A stretch of 64,000 nt of DNA from Lentisphaerae bacterium GWF2_38_69 (GCA_001803205.1 MHBE01000040.1:1-64000); one strand, 5' to 3'; numbered from the stretch's first letter, positions 54,669 to 63,488 are shown. Program-made: numbers and translations. The notes: generated by a model not told the origin, from the sequence alone.

Positions 54669-55232
54669 TCAAATTTTCCCACTATCTGTAATTTTAGCAA
54701 TATTTGAAAGCACCTTTATCGAGAAAGCGTGCATTTCCTTGTTATATGAAGCACAGGCATCTTCTATTATTTCAACAAAATAGTCCCTGTCATGAGCTTC
54801 TCTTACAGTAAGTTCAACTGCCATATTAGTCGAAACACCTGCAATAAGGATTCTTTCAATCCTGTTTGCTCTCAAATAAACTTCAAGGTCAGTATTGTAA
54901 AACGCGCTTATCCTGTGTTTGCTTACTATTATCTCTTCCTGCAGAACTTTCACATCTTCATGGAACATCGTTCCCCATCTGCCTTCTTCAAGAGCATTTT
55001 TCTCTCTGGCTTTTGTAAATACCGGTGAAACATTTCCCGCTGCGGTATATTTTTTGTCAAAAGTCACTCTTACATGGATAACCAGATATCCCTTCTCTCT
55101 GGCATTTTCCAAAGCGCAATTAAGATTCTTTATTATGCCGTTTGTTTCAACATATTCTGCACAGCTTGGAATTTTACCGTCTTTGTGTACAATGTCATTT
55201 ATATAATCGATAACTATTAATGCCGTTTTCAT
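54669..55232 (-). CDS. Isochorismatase-like cysteine hydrolase family protein
   Basis: A 187-residue alpha/beta protein of the isochorismatase fold. The first catalytic Asp is in ALIVIDYIND, and the VIHVRVTFDKKY region follows. In the loop GVSTNMAVELTVREA the usual catalytic Cys is Ala, a variant present in some members. The real reaction is therefore unknown. I start at ATG 55232, 6 bases after GGAGG. An upstream ATG at 55244 adds only 4 residues. It diverges from the LysR remnant. Confidence 0.8.
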   Translation of the reverse strand: MKTALIVIDYINDIVHKDGKIPSCAEYVETNGIIKNLNCALENAREKGYLVIHVRVTFDKKYTAAGNVSPVFTKAREKNALEEGRWGTMFHEDVKVLQEEIIVSKHRISAFYNTDLEVYLRANRIERILIAGVSTNMAVELTVREAHDRDYFVEIIEDACASYNKEMHAFSIKVLSNIAKITDSGKI

Positions 55233-55355
55233 AATCGCCTCCATTTTTTAAATGTTAATAATCTTATACAGAAAATATGATTTCCTCTTTTAAGTGAAAA
55301 ATTCTGCCTTATTTTTTGATATTGATTGTAAGTTAAATTAACAAATAAACTTATT

Positions 55356-55652
55356 ATGAGAGAATTTATACCTCCGTTTAAACAGCTTATCGCATTTGAA
55401 GCAGTAGCGAGATTAAAAAGTTTCTCTAAATCTGCTGAGGAACTGAATATTACCCACTCAGCTGTAAGTCAAAACATCAATTCTCTGGAAAAGCTTTTAG
55501 GGAAGAGCCTCATAAAAAGGAATACCCATAAAGTTGAGCTCACTTCTATTGGAGAACTCTATTATAATGAAATATCGAAAAACTTTTCATTCCGACAAGG
55601 AAGTAAACTCGACAAAATAGCCACCTCTGAAAAACTCAGGTTCAGTCCGTGA
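55356..55652 (+). pseudogene. LysR-type regulator, truncated after the DNA-binding domain
   Basis: Contains an intact N-terminal winged HTH (LIAFEAVARLKSFSKSAEEL, ITHSAVSQNINSLEKLLG, KSLIKRNTHKVELTSIGELYY) but only 98 residues, where the family has about 290-300. The effector domain is gone. It begins between two convergent promoters and overlaps the end of the nudix gene by 11 bases. Without the effector domain it can only bind DNA, if made at all. Confidence 0.75.
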
Positions 55653-56040
55653 CTATGCTTGTCAAAAATTCAATTATATCTTTATCTGCCTGAGCAAAAT
55701 CATAGTTCTTCAGCTCTGATCGTTTAACCCATGCAAGCGTCTGTCCATCGAGCTGATCCGGACAAAAGTTATTTCTGTCTTCCGGAAGAGCTCTGTAAAA
55801 ATCAATGCATACAGTTTTTTCAGGATAAGCAAACACAGTATTAAACACCTTATCCAAAACAATTATTGATACGCCAAGCTCTTCCTTTATTTCTCTTTTC
55901 AACCCCTCTCCGGGTGTCTCTTGCAATTCAATCTTTCCTCCTGGAAATTCCCATTTCCCTGCAAGGTGCGTCCCGTCAGGCCTTGTGGCAATCAGGAACC
56001 TATCATCAATGCATATTACAGCTGCCAAAACATGTATCAT
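55642..56040 (-). CDS. Nudix hydrolase, MutT-like
   Basis: A 132-residue (d)NTP pyrophosphohydrolase. The Nudix box is complete: GGKIELQETPGEGLKREIKEELG. The length and early motif ICIDDRFLIATRPDG match the MutT/8-oxo-dGTPase group. The substrate is inferred from similarity only. Convergent with the LysR remnant. Confidence 0.9.
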   Translation of the reverse strand: MIHVLAAVICIDDRFLIATRPDGTHLAGKWEFPGGKIELQETPGEGLKREIKEELGVSIIVLDKVFNTVFAYPEKTVCIDFYRALPEDRNNFCPDQLDGQTLAWVKRSELKNYDFAQADKDIIEFLTSIVTD

Positions 56041-56095
56041 AAAAATCTCTTAAAAATAATTTGGCTCGGCCAGCGGCAGAGCCTGAAATTTCACA

Positions 56096-56170
56096 ATGAA
56101 ACTTTTATGAGCTTCTACCATGGCCGCCTCGCCCATGGCTGAGTACGGTGCAAAAATGCCAAAGTTTCAT
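56096..56170. repeat. Foldback element in the mutT-pqiA gap
   Basis: ATGAAACTTT (56096-56105) and AAAGTTTCAT (56161-56170) are perfect 10-base arms. A nested CCATGGCC and CCCATGG pair lies in the middle. The rest of the 56041-56382 gap is AT-rich, with no recognisable gene. Confidence 0.5.
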
Positions 56171-56382
56171 AACAGATAAAACTTAGCTTCAAATTCAATG
56201 CAAGTCTAATGATTATGCAGTTTGACACCGGAAAATGGATTATTAATGACATTTTTAATAGTTTCTATTTCAGGTTCCGGCAATTATGATTTAATTTGAA
56301 TAAACATGATAGCTAAATACAACTGAGCTACTTCAATACATTATTTTATCAGGTTATATAAAAAACTAAGAACAGACATACG

Positions 56383-57384
56383 ATGACCCTTGCTAAATTA
56401 TATGGGAAAAAAGGTTATTTCATCACAGTCATGCTGCTGGTTTCACTTATCTGCAACATTCTGGCTTTACTGGCTCCTTTCACGACAATAGGAAGTCTTT
56501 TCAGCAGTTATTCCTGCACCCTTCCCTATTCGGTTTACCTCATGTGGGAAGAATCCTTATATCTCATTGCCATACTGATAGCAGGATTCTCGATTCTATT
56601 TCCTTTTTTTAAACTTTCCTGCTTATTTTACATCTGGCTTTTTGCTGAAAACAAGGAGAGAAGAACCAGGCTGCTGGGATTTGTGGAACCGCTTGGCAAA
56701 TGGTCAATGCTTGACATCTTTGCCACATGTATAATCCTATTGCTGTGCAACAAACAGATGCTTATTTACGGAAGCCCTAAGATGGGTGTCTATTTCTTTC
56801 TTGCTGCAATTTTCCTAAGCATATTGGCTTCTTTAATCATTGATCACATTCAGGAAAATCTCTCAGGCGCAATTGAGCTAAAAAACAAAGAAATAACAAC
56901 CTCTTTCTCTTTCAAAATAGTATCGTTTATAGCTCTCCTTGTCAGTATTGCCATTCTTATTCTGGCGATACTTTATCCCTACCTGAAAATTACCAGTTTT
57001 CTTCTGATAGGATATTCATACAGTATCTTCACATCTGTCACTGCCCTGAGCAATGTCTCAATAATCCTGTCAGGTTTTATGCTCTTGACTATGATTATTT
57101 TTCCGATATTGCATACTGCTTCATTGATCCTGCTTTATTACTTCAAGGTATTTAAGAGGAGAGAGAGCTTTCCGCTTTTAGAAAAAGTCATTAAAGTTTG
57201 TTCAAGGTTTAACATGCTTGATGTGTTTATCCTTGCATTTATTATCTTCCTGTCAGAAGGCCAGGCGCTTGTAAAAATTGAAGATAGGCTGGGAATCGTA
57301 CTCATAGGAGCTTTTATTTTCCTGATCCTTATTATGCCGAAAGCAATATGGATAGTTCGCAGAAGCGTTGCTGACCGTAATTGA
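56383..57384 (+). CDS. PqiA family membrane protein (duplicated domain)
   Basis: A 333-residue protein with two repeats of the PqiA domain, each about four helices. The signature appears twice: PLGKWSMLDIFATC (about 100-113) and SRFNMLDVFILAF (about 275-287). PqiA/YebS proteins pair with MCE-type PqiB/YebT to move lipids between membranes, but no partner is here. The last residues (RRSVADRN and stop) lie inside repeat copy C, so the C-terminus was reset by the insertion. The ribosome site is weak. Confidence 0.85.
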   Translation: MTLAKLYGKKGYFITVMLLVSLICNILALLAPFTTIGSLFSSYSCTLPYSVYLMWEESLYLIAILIAGFSILFPFFKLSCLFYIWLFAENKERRTRLLGFVEPLGKWSMLDIFATCIILLLCNKQMLIYGSPKMGVYFFLAAIFLSILASLIIDHIQENLSGAIELKNKEITTSFSFKIVSFIALLVSIAILILAILYPYLKITSFLLIGYSYSIFTSVTALSNVSIILSGFMLLTMIIFPILHTASLILLYYFKVFKRRESFPLLEKVIKVCSRFNMLDVFILAFIIFLSEGQALVKIEDRLGIVLIGAFIFLILIMPKAIWIVRRSVADRN

Positions 57385-57448
57385 CGGACGCTAACGCTTC
57401 TGCGTGATAAACTCCTGAGCTTATCACGCTCTGCATGGATGCGTCCCT
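57358..57448. repeat. Structured dispersed repeat, copy C (inverted)
   Basis: In reverse it begins AGGGACGCATCC (57448-57437), followed by a variant of the AGCGTG and AAGCTC motifs and the core ATCACGCAGAAGCGTT. It ends in a long perfect stem CGCAGAAGCGTT (57358-57369) / AACGCTTCTGCG (57393-57404). It overlaps the last codons of the PqiA gene. Confidence 0.8.
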
Positions 57449-57503
57449 TATAAGTTAGAAAAATAAAACGAAAAGGGTTTAAATTCTTTCAATAACTGAA
57501 CTG

Positions 57504-57944
57504 CTATTGCTTATCGGTATCCGCCTTCTCAGACTGAGCTGTTGATGGCATTTTTTGTGATGGTTCAGCAGGCGTCTTCTGGAGCAATGTTGAATACGGG
57601 TTCTTTTTGTTCTGCTTAAGTTGTACCTTTTGCAGTTTTGCCAAATCTCTCTGCATCTTTTTCAAGTAACGCTGTTCTTTGGAAATCTGTCTTTTACTTG
57701 CACAGTTACTAATTAGGTCAGATATCAACTTCTGCTGACTGGCAATGAGTTTTTCCTGTTCGGTTATTGCACTCTTCAGAACTAAGGCGGTCTGATCGTT
57801 CATGCTTTTTGCAGAAGAGCTTTTCTGCGAAACAGGATTTTGCTGAGTCTGAGAAACTGAGTCTCCAAAAGCACTGAATGATAATCCTGAAATAAAAAAT
57901 AATGCTACAAGTAAACCTTTTCCGGTAAGTGAATTTTTTGCCAT
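57504..57944 (-). CDS. Secreted coiled-coil protein of unknown function
   Basis: A 146-residue protein with a signal peptide (about 1-27, SFSAFGDS). The mature part is Gln/Lys/Ser-rich with a helical coiled-coil segment (about 55-110) and a disordered Pro/Ser/Thr tail. No family is recognised. GGAGG precedes the ATG. It is the second gene of a two-gene unit (31 bases after the upstream secreted protein). Confidence 0.6.
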   Translation of the reverse strand: MAKNSLTGKGLLVALFFISGLSFSAFGDSVSQTQQNPVSQKSSSAKSMNDQTALVLKSAITEQEKLIASQQKLISDLISNCASKRQISKEQRYLKKMQRDLAKLQKVQLKQNKKNPYSTLLQKTPAEPSQKMPSTAQSEKADTDKQ

Positions 57945-57975
57945 AATCTTTTAGCCTCCGTTTTTTCGCTAATTA

Positions 57976-58461
57976 CTATTCTTTCTGAAGTACTTTAATC
58001 TGCAATATGGTTTCTTTGAGTATATTTATTGTAGCCTTGTCGTAGATATTCTGATCAATTTCCCTGTCTTGCAATACCTGATTATTAAAAGACATAATAA
58101 TGAGCATTGAAAGATCAACAGGATGCTTCTCTACAAAAGGTTTCTCATCTGGATCAAGGTCGATGCCAGATTTTTCCATAATATCAATCTGTTTGAGAAC
58201 TATATCTCTTAATTTCTCCCTCTTATCCTTAGGAATCGTACTTAAGTAATCAGAAATTGAATATTTGACATATGAACCTCTGTTTCCATCTTTCTTATCT
58301 ATACTGGACATATCAACTATCTGACGGCATAAAATATAGGCCAGTTCATTAAAAACCGGATCTGCATTTGTATGGTTTTTGCTTTTTGTTTCCTGACCGG
58401 TTAAAGTTGATGCGCAAAAAGCAAAAGAAACAAGCAAACAATAAACAGTGAATCTTTTCAT
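57976..58461 (-). CDS. Secreted protein of unknown function
   Basis: A 161-residue protein with a signal peptide (CLLVSFAFCASTLTG). The mature domain is mostly alpha-helical with regular hydrophobic spacing (LAYILCRQIVDM, LSTIPKDKREKLRDIVLKQI). No motif was recognised. AGGGAG precedes the ATG. It is transcribed together with the coiled-coil protein that follows. Confidence 0.6.
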   Translation of the reverse strand: MKRFTVYCLLVSFAFCASTLTGQETKSKNHTNADPVFNELAYILCRQIVDMSSIDKKDGNRGSYVKYSISDYLSTIPKDKREKLRDIVLKQIDIMEKSGIDLDPDEKPFVEKHPVDLSMLIIMSFNNQVLQDREIDQNIYDKATINILKETILQIKVLQKE

Positions 58462-58572
58462 GTTATACTCCCTTTGTTGGATAGATTAAATAAAATTATA
58501 TTTAGATTTCGAAGATTTTCAACGCATTGCATAATTACTCATCCTGAATAAAATTTACCTGATTACGCACAG

Positions 58573-58625
58573 TGTCTTATCCTGATATAGGTTGTTTATC
58601 TGTCAACCTATATCAGGACAAGACA
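58573..58625. repeat. Large near-perfect palindrome
   Basis: A 22-base left arm (58573-58594, ending CCTGATATAGGTTG) and its right partner (58604-58625) have one mismatch, separated by a 9-base loop. A degenerate copy lies at 44-86. It is the strongest hairpin in the window, but no T run follows it. It lies in the 553-bp gap upstream of the small secreted proteins. Confidence 0.85.
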
Positions 58626-58636
58626 TGGTTGGTTTA

Positions 58637-58664
58637 CTGTTGACAGTTCACAGTTGACCGCTGA
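58637..58664. repeat. Heptanucleotide repeat, second sequence type
   Basis: CTGTTGA, CAGTTCA, CAGTTGA and CCGCTGA in register, a period-7 array of different sequence from those at the left end of the window. Confidence 0.6.
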
Positions 58665-58754
58665 TAGCAAATTGAAATAAACCTAATCGATTTCATCAAT
58701 AGTAAACTGATAACAGTTATAACTTAGTCGAATTGGTTTTCTAAAAAATGGGAA

Positions 58755-58946
58755 GAGATGGCTCCATGCAGAGCGTGGCAAGCTCCGGAGTTTATAACGC
58801 AGAAGCGTTACCGTCCGATATAGAAGGGACAGTTGTCCCTTCGGCGCTTTCGGAGCCTTGCTAAGGCGCATGGTTAAAAAAACACGCCCTACCATCTGCT
58901 TGAAATATGTCATATTAGAATTCGAAAATCATTTTGTCATAGGTAT
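58755..58946. repeat. Structured dispersed repeat, copy D
   Basis: Holds TAACGC-AGAA-GCGTTA (58795-58810), AAGGGACA-GT-TGTCCCTT (58824-58841) and an outer stem with GGCAAGCTCCG and CGGAGCCTTGC. The second hairpin has the same position but different bases from copy B, with pairing kept. The flank ATTCGAAAA to CATAGGTAT also matches copy B. Confidence 0.85.
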
Positions 58947-59014
58947 AACTACAATAACAACATACTAGAAGTAAAAAGCTTGTTTTTATTGCATGTTTTT
59001 TACGGATAGTAGCA

Positions 59015-60565
59015 CTAATCTGAAACGATATGAGTATGAATTTCTGATTCCTGTCTGCCTTTTTTAAGTTTCTTTATCGCGATTATCAAAGAAACAGCCA
59101 CGCTTAAAGCTGCCAGGATGTACGCCAGGGAAATACTTATAGACATCGCCATTTTCAGTTTTGAAACAAGAATCGGAACTTTGTCATCTGCTATTATCCC
59201 TATCAGCGCTTTGTCTCTTAGAACTTTAGGAATTGACAGGGTTTTCATTATCGTATAAAAATATTTCGGATCTATGGAAAGAGTAGACATTATTGTTTCA
59301 ATCCGCACCTTGTCTGAATGATTGAAAATAGTGGCCAGCAAAGCTAACCCTATAGTGGCTCCCAGTTGCCGTGAAGTCTGAGTCAGCCCGGCCGCCTGCC
59401 CTCTTAATGTCGCAGGAACCCTGTTAAGAGCATCAGTCTGGGAAGGGCCTATGGCAAAACCTGTACCTACTCCAAGCAGAACCATATACGGAAGAATAAG
59501 GTATATATTTTGAAACTGAAGGACAATCGGCGCTACTATGTAACTCAGGACTACCAGACTCAGGCCGAAAACTACTGGTGATCTTGCCCCGACCTTGTCA
59601 AAAAGCCTGCCGGAAATATGCACGACTGTCGCCAAAGGCAAAATAGTCGCCATAGAAATAAGCCCGGACTGCATAGGAGAAAAACCAAGAACATTTTGTA
59701 CATATATGACATTAAAAAAGGTTTGCCCCATCATAGCCAGAGAGAGAAAAAACAAAACAAAGAAATTCACGCCGAAATTATCGTATTTGAACAACCTCAA
59801 GTCAATAAGAGGAGATACTTTTTTAACTTCCAGTTTTATAAAAAACAGAAGCATAATAACACCAAGCAGGATAAGCCCGAGAGTAAAAGGAGAATCCCAC
59901 CCCAGATTTGTAGCTTCCTGCAGACCAAGCACCAGACAAACCGAGGCAATAACAAATGTAAGGGCTCCTGTAAAATCAAACTTCTGCCCCCTCAAAATAA
60001 CTTTTTTCGGACTTGAAATAAGAGTTAGAACAATACTTGCTGCTGCTACAGGAAGATTTATATAAAAACACCATCTCCACGAAACATATTGAGACAGGAA
60101 ACCGCCTATAAGAGGTCCCAATGCCATGAAAACCATTGATATCCCTGCATAAATGGACATGGCCTTCCCCCTCTCATTGAGTTCGAAAGCAGTGTTTACT
60201 ATGGCAGAGGAAGCAGGCACCATCAAAGCGCCTCCAATCCCTTGTAATCCCCTGGAAAATATCAGAAAAGAGCCGTTTGAAGCAATTCCGCAAAAAGCCG
60301 AAGACAAGGCAAATATTATCATCCCTGCAATAAAGGTTTTTCTCCTCCCGATTATATCACCTAAACTGCCTCCAACTGCTACCAGGGAAGCAACCGCCAG
60401 CACATAGGCATTCATCACCCATTCAAGCCCGGTGTTTGACATACCAAGCTGATATTGAATAGTCGGCAGGCAAACCCCTACTATAGTTCCGTCGAGGAAT
60501 ATCATAGACAAGGAGCCGGTCATCGCTACAAGCACCCACCATTTCCTGTTTTTCTCGTTAATCAT
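59015..60565 (-). CDS. EmrB/QacA (DHA2) MFS multidrug transporter
   Basis: A roughly 516-residue, 14-helix transporter. It has LDGTIVGVCLPTIQYQL at helix 1, GSLGDIIGRRKTFIAGM (loop 2-3), the motif C region GPLIGGFLSQYVSWRWCFYIN and LGVGTGFAIGPSQTDALNR. I start at ATG 60565; a TTG at 60574 adds 3 residues. EmrA-type adaptor genes are not adjacent, although five adaptor-like genes are elsewhere in the window. Confidence 0.9.
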   Translation of the reverse strand: MINEKNRKWWVLVAMTGSLSMIFLDGTIVGVCLPTIQYQLGMSNTGLEWVMNAYVLAVASLVAVGGSLGDIIGRRKTFIAGMIIFALSSAFCGIASNGSFLIFSRGLQGIGGALMVPASSAIVNTAFELNERGKAMSIYAGISMVFMALGPLIGGFLSQYVSWRWCFYINLPVAAASIVLTLISSPKKVILRGQKFDFTGALTFVIASVCLVLGLQEATNLGWDSPFTLGLILLGVIMLLFFIKLEVKKVSPLIDLRLFKYDNFGVNFFVLFFLSLAMMGQTFFNVIYVQNVLGFSPMQSGLISMATILPLATVVHISGRLFDKVGARSPVVFGLSLVVLSYIVAPIVLQFQNIYLILPYMVLLGVGTGFAIGPSQTDALNRVPATLRGQAAGLTQTSRQLGATIGLALLATIFNHSDKVRIETIMSTLSIDPKYFYTIMKTLSIPKVLRDKALIGIIADDKVPILVSKLKMAMSISISLAYILAALSVAVSLIIAIKKLKKGRQESEIHTHIVSD

Positions 60566-60574
60566 CTCATCCAA

Positions 60575-60927
60575 CTCTCAATGATATTTTAAAATTTCAA
60601 AAGCATTTCTAATGCTTAACATTTTAAAAATTATAGGCTAAATGACCCTTATAAAAACAGTGTTCTTAAAAGTACCCTGAAAAATTCAATGCCCCCTGAT
60701 GTTTTTTCAGACTGTTAAACAAAACGCAAGATATAGTCTAATCTCTCTAGTCTGCCTATCAAGTTAAATATAGCTATTCACTCACCATATTATCATAAGA
60801 TTTACTTATACTATACATCAGAAGAAGTAATTATTGCTAATATTAAATGCCATTGTAACTGATTTAATAACAAGTAATTTTATAAATCGCAAAAAATAAG
60901 AACTATTTAAAATAAAGGGGGCAAATC
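60575..60927. other. Gene-free AT-rich stretch
   Basis: No gene is seen. The only structure is CTGAAAAA (60677-60684) and TTTTTCAG (60703-60710), a weak stem. The region probably carries promoters for the MFS and STAS genes, but I cannot fix a convincing -35/-10 pair. Confidence 0.4.
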
Positions 60928-61251
60928 ATGTTAAACATATCAGTAAAAAAAGAAGAATTATCTTACAGGGTAGAGCTAGATGGAGAGTTTGATGCGAAAT
61001 CAGTCCTAAAGTTCGATACAGCTATTAATGATTATGAGCTTACTAAACTGAAATACGACATGGAAAAAGTTACATTTTTAAGCCCAAGCGGTTTAAGAAA
61101 GTTAATGCTTATAGCAAAAAAACAGTATTCGATAAATAGAACCAAACCCAGACTCATAAAGCCATCAGAGAACATAAAAATGGTATTGTTAGCTTCAGGA
61201 TTATTGCCTTTTTTTCAGGTAATTTCTAAACCTTTACAATCAAAATGTTGA
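60928..61251 (+). CDS. STAS-domain protein (stand-alone)
   Basis: A 107-residue single STAS domain: SYRVELDGEFDAKSVLKFD, YDMEKVTFLSPSGLRKLM and a C-terminal LLASGLLPFFQVI. The Ser in SPSGLRKL is at the usual phosphorylation position. AGGGGGC precedes the ATG. It has no linked kinase or phosphatase, so its partner could be the RsbW-like protein at 18609 or another. Confidence 0.75.
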   Translation: MLNISVKKEELSYRVELDGEFDAKSVLKFDTAINDYELTKLKYDMEKVTFLSPSGLRKLMLIAKKQYSINRTKPRLIKPSENIKMVLLASGLLPFFQVISKPLQSKC

Positions 61252-61306
61252 GCAATATAACAGATAGCATCAGGAATAGAGAAATTTTTAATAAGGGAGA
61301 GATTTC

Positions 61307-62479
61307 ATGATTAAGAAACAGGTATTATTTCTGATTTGTCTTCAAATGTGTTTGGCTTTCGCGGCGTTTGCTGCCCAGACACCAACTGTAGTTCAACCGG
61401 TGGTCACTTCCGGAAGCATGAAGCTTCTGACTTTTCCGGATGCGAAGGATGAACTTATCAGTGAACTTGATAAGCTTGATTCAAAGGACTCTCTTTTCCT
61501 AGAGATATATGAGTTAGACGATCAAAACGCATCAAAGCTGGGGAGCATTGAAAACCAGCTTGCAGAACTATCACAAAGAGGCGTCTCTTTTTACATGATT
61601 TATGATGATTTTATCAGCAAAGGAAGCCCGAGCGATAGAGAAAAATATATTGAAGAGCATGAACAAAAATTATGTAAAGATAATAACTGGAACGGATATC
61701 CTTCAACCAAAAAGTTCAATTTGACTCACTCTAAAACTTTTCTTGCACCTGACAAATTCGCCATAGTAATGACAGCCAACCTTGTTGATAATGACGAATC
61801 ACCTGTTAATCAAAACTGGAGCACCTCCAGAGATTTTGCGCTCTACACGACAAATAAAGGGGTAATGAATTCGATTCAGGATGTGTTCAATTGCGATACC
61901 GAATCTTCCGGGGATGGAGGAAAGCACGAACCCGACGCAAGCTCTTTAGCTCCAGAAATAGTTCTCAGTCCTATTAATTCTAAAGAGAAGCTTAGTAATT
62001 TAATTGATAACGCCAAGAGCCGTATCACCATATACATGGAAAGTTTTTCTAATTACAAAACAGGCGATTTGACAACTATACTTGATAAATTAGCTCAGAA
62101 GGCAGCTAAAGGCATTAAAGTTAAAGCTTTGGTTCAAGATACTGTCGTAATGGGATCAGATTGGAATAAAACAAGAATTACCCAATTGTATAATGATTAT
62201 AAAGATAACCCAACGGTACTTAATAATCTTGATATAAGATTATGCCATCTGGAAGAAACACTCTATGTTCATGCCAAAGTGATTGTTGTAGATTCAAACA
62301 CCTTTTATCTGGGCTCTATAAATATTTCTAATAATTCAATGAATGAAGACCGTGAGCTTGGAATCATTATAAGCAATTCAGACATAGCTCAGGCAATAGA
62401 GAGACAGTTTAGATCTGACTGGGATTATTTCTCTTCCACTCCCAATTCGTATTATGATTTGAACCCGAGCCATAAGTAA
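61307..62479 (+). CDS. Secreted phospholipase-D-like protein
   Basis: A 390-residue protein with a signal peptide (about 1-23, AFAAFAAQ). Two HKD-type motifs are present. The first is degenerate: THSKTFLAPDKFAIVMTANL (about 138-157). The second is canonical: VHAKVIVVDSNTFYLGSINIS (about 325-345). Catalysis as a phosphodiesterase or nuclease is expected; the substrate is unknown. AGGGAG precedes the ATG. It follows the STAS gene by 55 bases and could be co-transcribed. Confidence 0.85.
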   Translation: MIKKQVLFLICLQMCLAFAAFAAQTPTVVQPVVTSGSMKLLTFPDAKDELISELDKLDSKDSLFLEIYELDDQNASKLGSIENQLAELSQRGVSFYMIYDDFISKGSPSDREKYIEEHEQKLCKDNNWNGYPSTKKFNLTHSKTFLAPDKFAIVMTANLVDNDESPVNQNWSTSRDFALYTTNKGVMNSIQDVFNCDTESSGDGGKHEPDASSLAPEIVLSPINSKEKLSNLIDNAKSRITIYMESFSNYKTGDLTTILDKLAQKAAKGIKVKALVQDTVVMGSDWNKTRITQLYNDYKDNPTVLNNLDIRLCHLEETLYVHAKVIVVDSNTFYLGSINISNNSMNEDRELGIIISNSDIAQAIERQFRSDWDYFSSTPNSYYDLNPSHK

Positions 62480-62824
62480 CACTGCATTCAATCTTATTGT
62501 AAATATAAAAACAGAAATAAAGCGGGCAGTGTATTTCGTACGGCAAGCTCAGTCATATATAATTCGATTTTTCTAGTTTGGCCTGATGGACGCATGGAAA
62601 TTCAAGATAAGATTTATATGACCCCTTTTGAAAAAGTTACGCAAAGCCAGAGCTAAAAATGTACAATAAACGGCTAAAGACCAGAATGAACGAAATTTAA
62701 CATTGAGGGTTTCTACTGTTGATTGAATTGAGTTCATTTACTCTAAGTACGATTTAGTTTTGTGTTATTAGCTCGCTACACGGTCGGGAGACCCGTGCTA
62801 CAAAAGACTACAATCACCCCTTAG
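62480..62824. other. Intergenic stretch with repeat debris
   Basis: No gene. At 62521-62610 are short pieces resembling the structured repeat family (GGCAAGCTC, GGACGCATGG). A hairpin CACGGTC-GGGA-GACCCGTG lies near 62778-62797. The stretch seems to be repeat remnants joined to the broken MFS gene. Confidence 0.4.
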
Positions 62825-63488
62825 GTGAATGTCATAAATCTGACTTTGTCTTCTTATGCTCTGGGCACAGCTGTATTTGTCCTTTTTGCCGATATGCTTA
62901 CAGCCAGATATGGGAGGAGGCCTATTATTCTTTTCTCACTCATCATTTTTACGCTTTCCGCCCTTCTTATAAGCGTCTCTCCCTGGATATGGGGTGATAA
63001 TATTTCTCAGAATAATGCAGTCTGTAGGACTAGGACTCTATATTATGGGAAGCAGTATGGTTATCAAAAACATAATGACCGAGAGAGAACAAATAAGGGC
63101 AACAGGTTTGATTTTAAGCGGCCTTGTCCTCTCTCCTGCCATATCACCTGTTATAGGAGCGGCCTTTATACTTCTGGCTCTGCTTTGTTCGTCTTCGCTT
63201 CTTATAGCCGGGATGATAACTTTCGGAGCAATTCTTATGAGAGGGGCCAACGCTCTGGTCAATACTACGACACAGGTAATTACAATTAACCGCTTTAAAA
63301 ACAGGGGCGGAGTGGCTCTCGGGATGGCAATCAGCGCCGGGATTGAAGTTCAGGGAATAAGCGTTATCCTGGTAACTCTTTTTCACAGCAAACCGCTTGA
63401 AGGACTAGTTATAATATCCATAGTTCTTTCAGCTATCGGAATAATTACATTTCATCTGATAAGAGAAAATCTGAATTATAAAGCTTAA
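62825..63488 (+). pseudogene. Decayed Bcr/CflA-type MFS transporter
   Basis: Homology to the intact gene at 53282-54490 starts at NVINLTLSSYALGTAVFVLF; the first helix is lost. After SVSPWIWG a one-base loss at about 62994 moves the rest (VIIFLRIMQSVGLGLYIMG, then ISPVIGAA) to another frame. From there it jumps to LLIAGMITFGAILMRGAN and RFKNRGGVALGMAIS, so about 160 residues (helices 5 to 9) are missing. The end is normal, so the copy was once complete. Confidence 0.88.

Noticed and set aside
56041-56382. tRNA-like structure in the GC-rich patch
   Set aside because: No T-arm GTTCRA motif or CCA-end context was seen. The pairing fits a foldback repeat.
58683-58913. Small basic protein on the minus strand
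   Set aside because: The open frame lies in repeat copy D. Similar frames arise in the other copies by chance.
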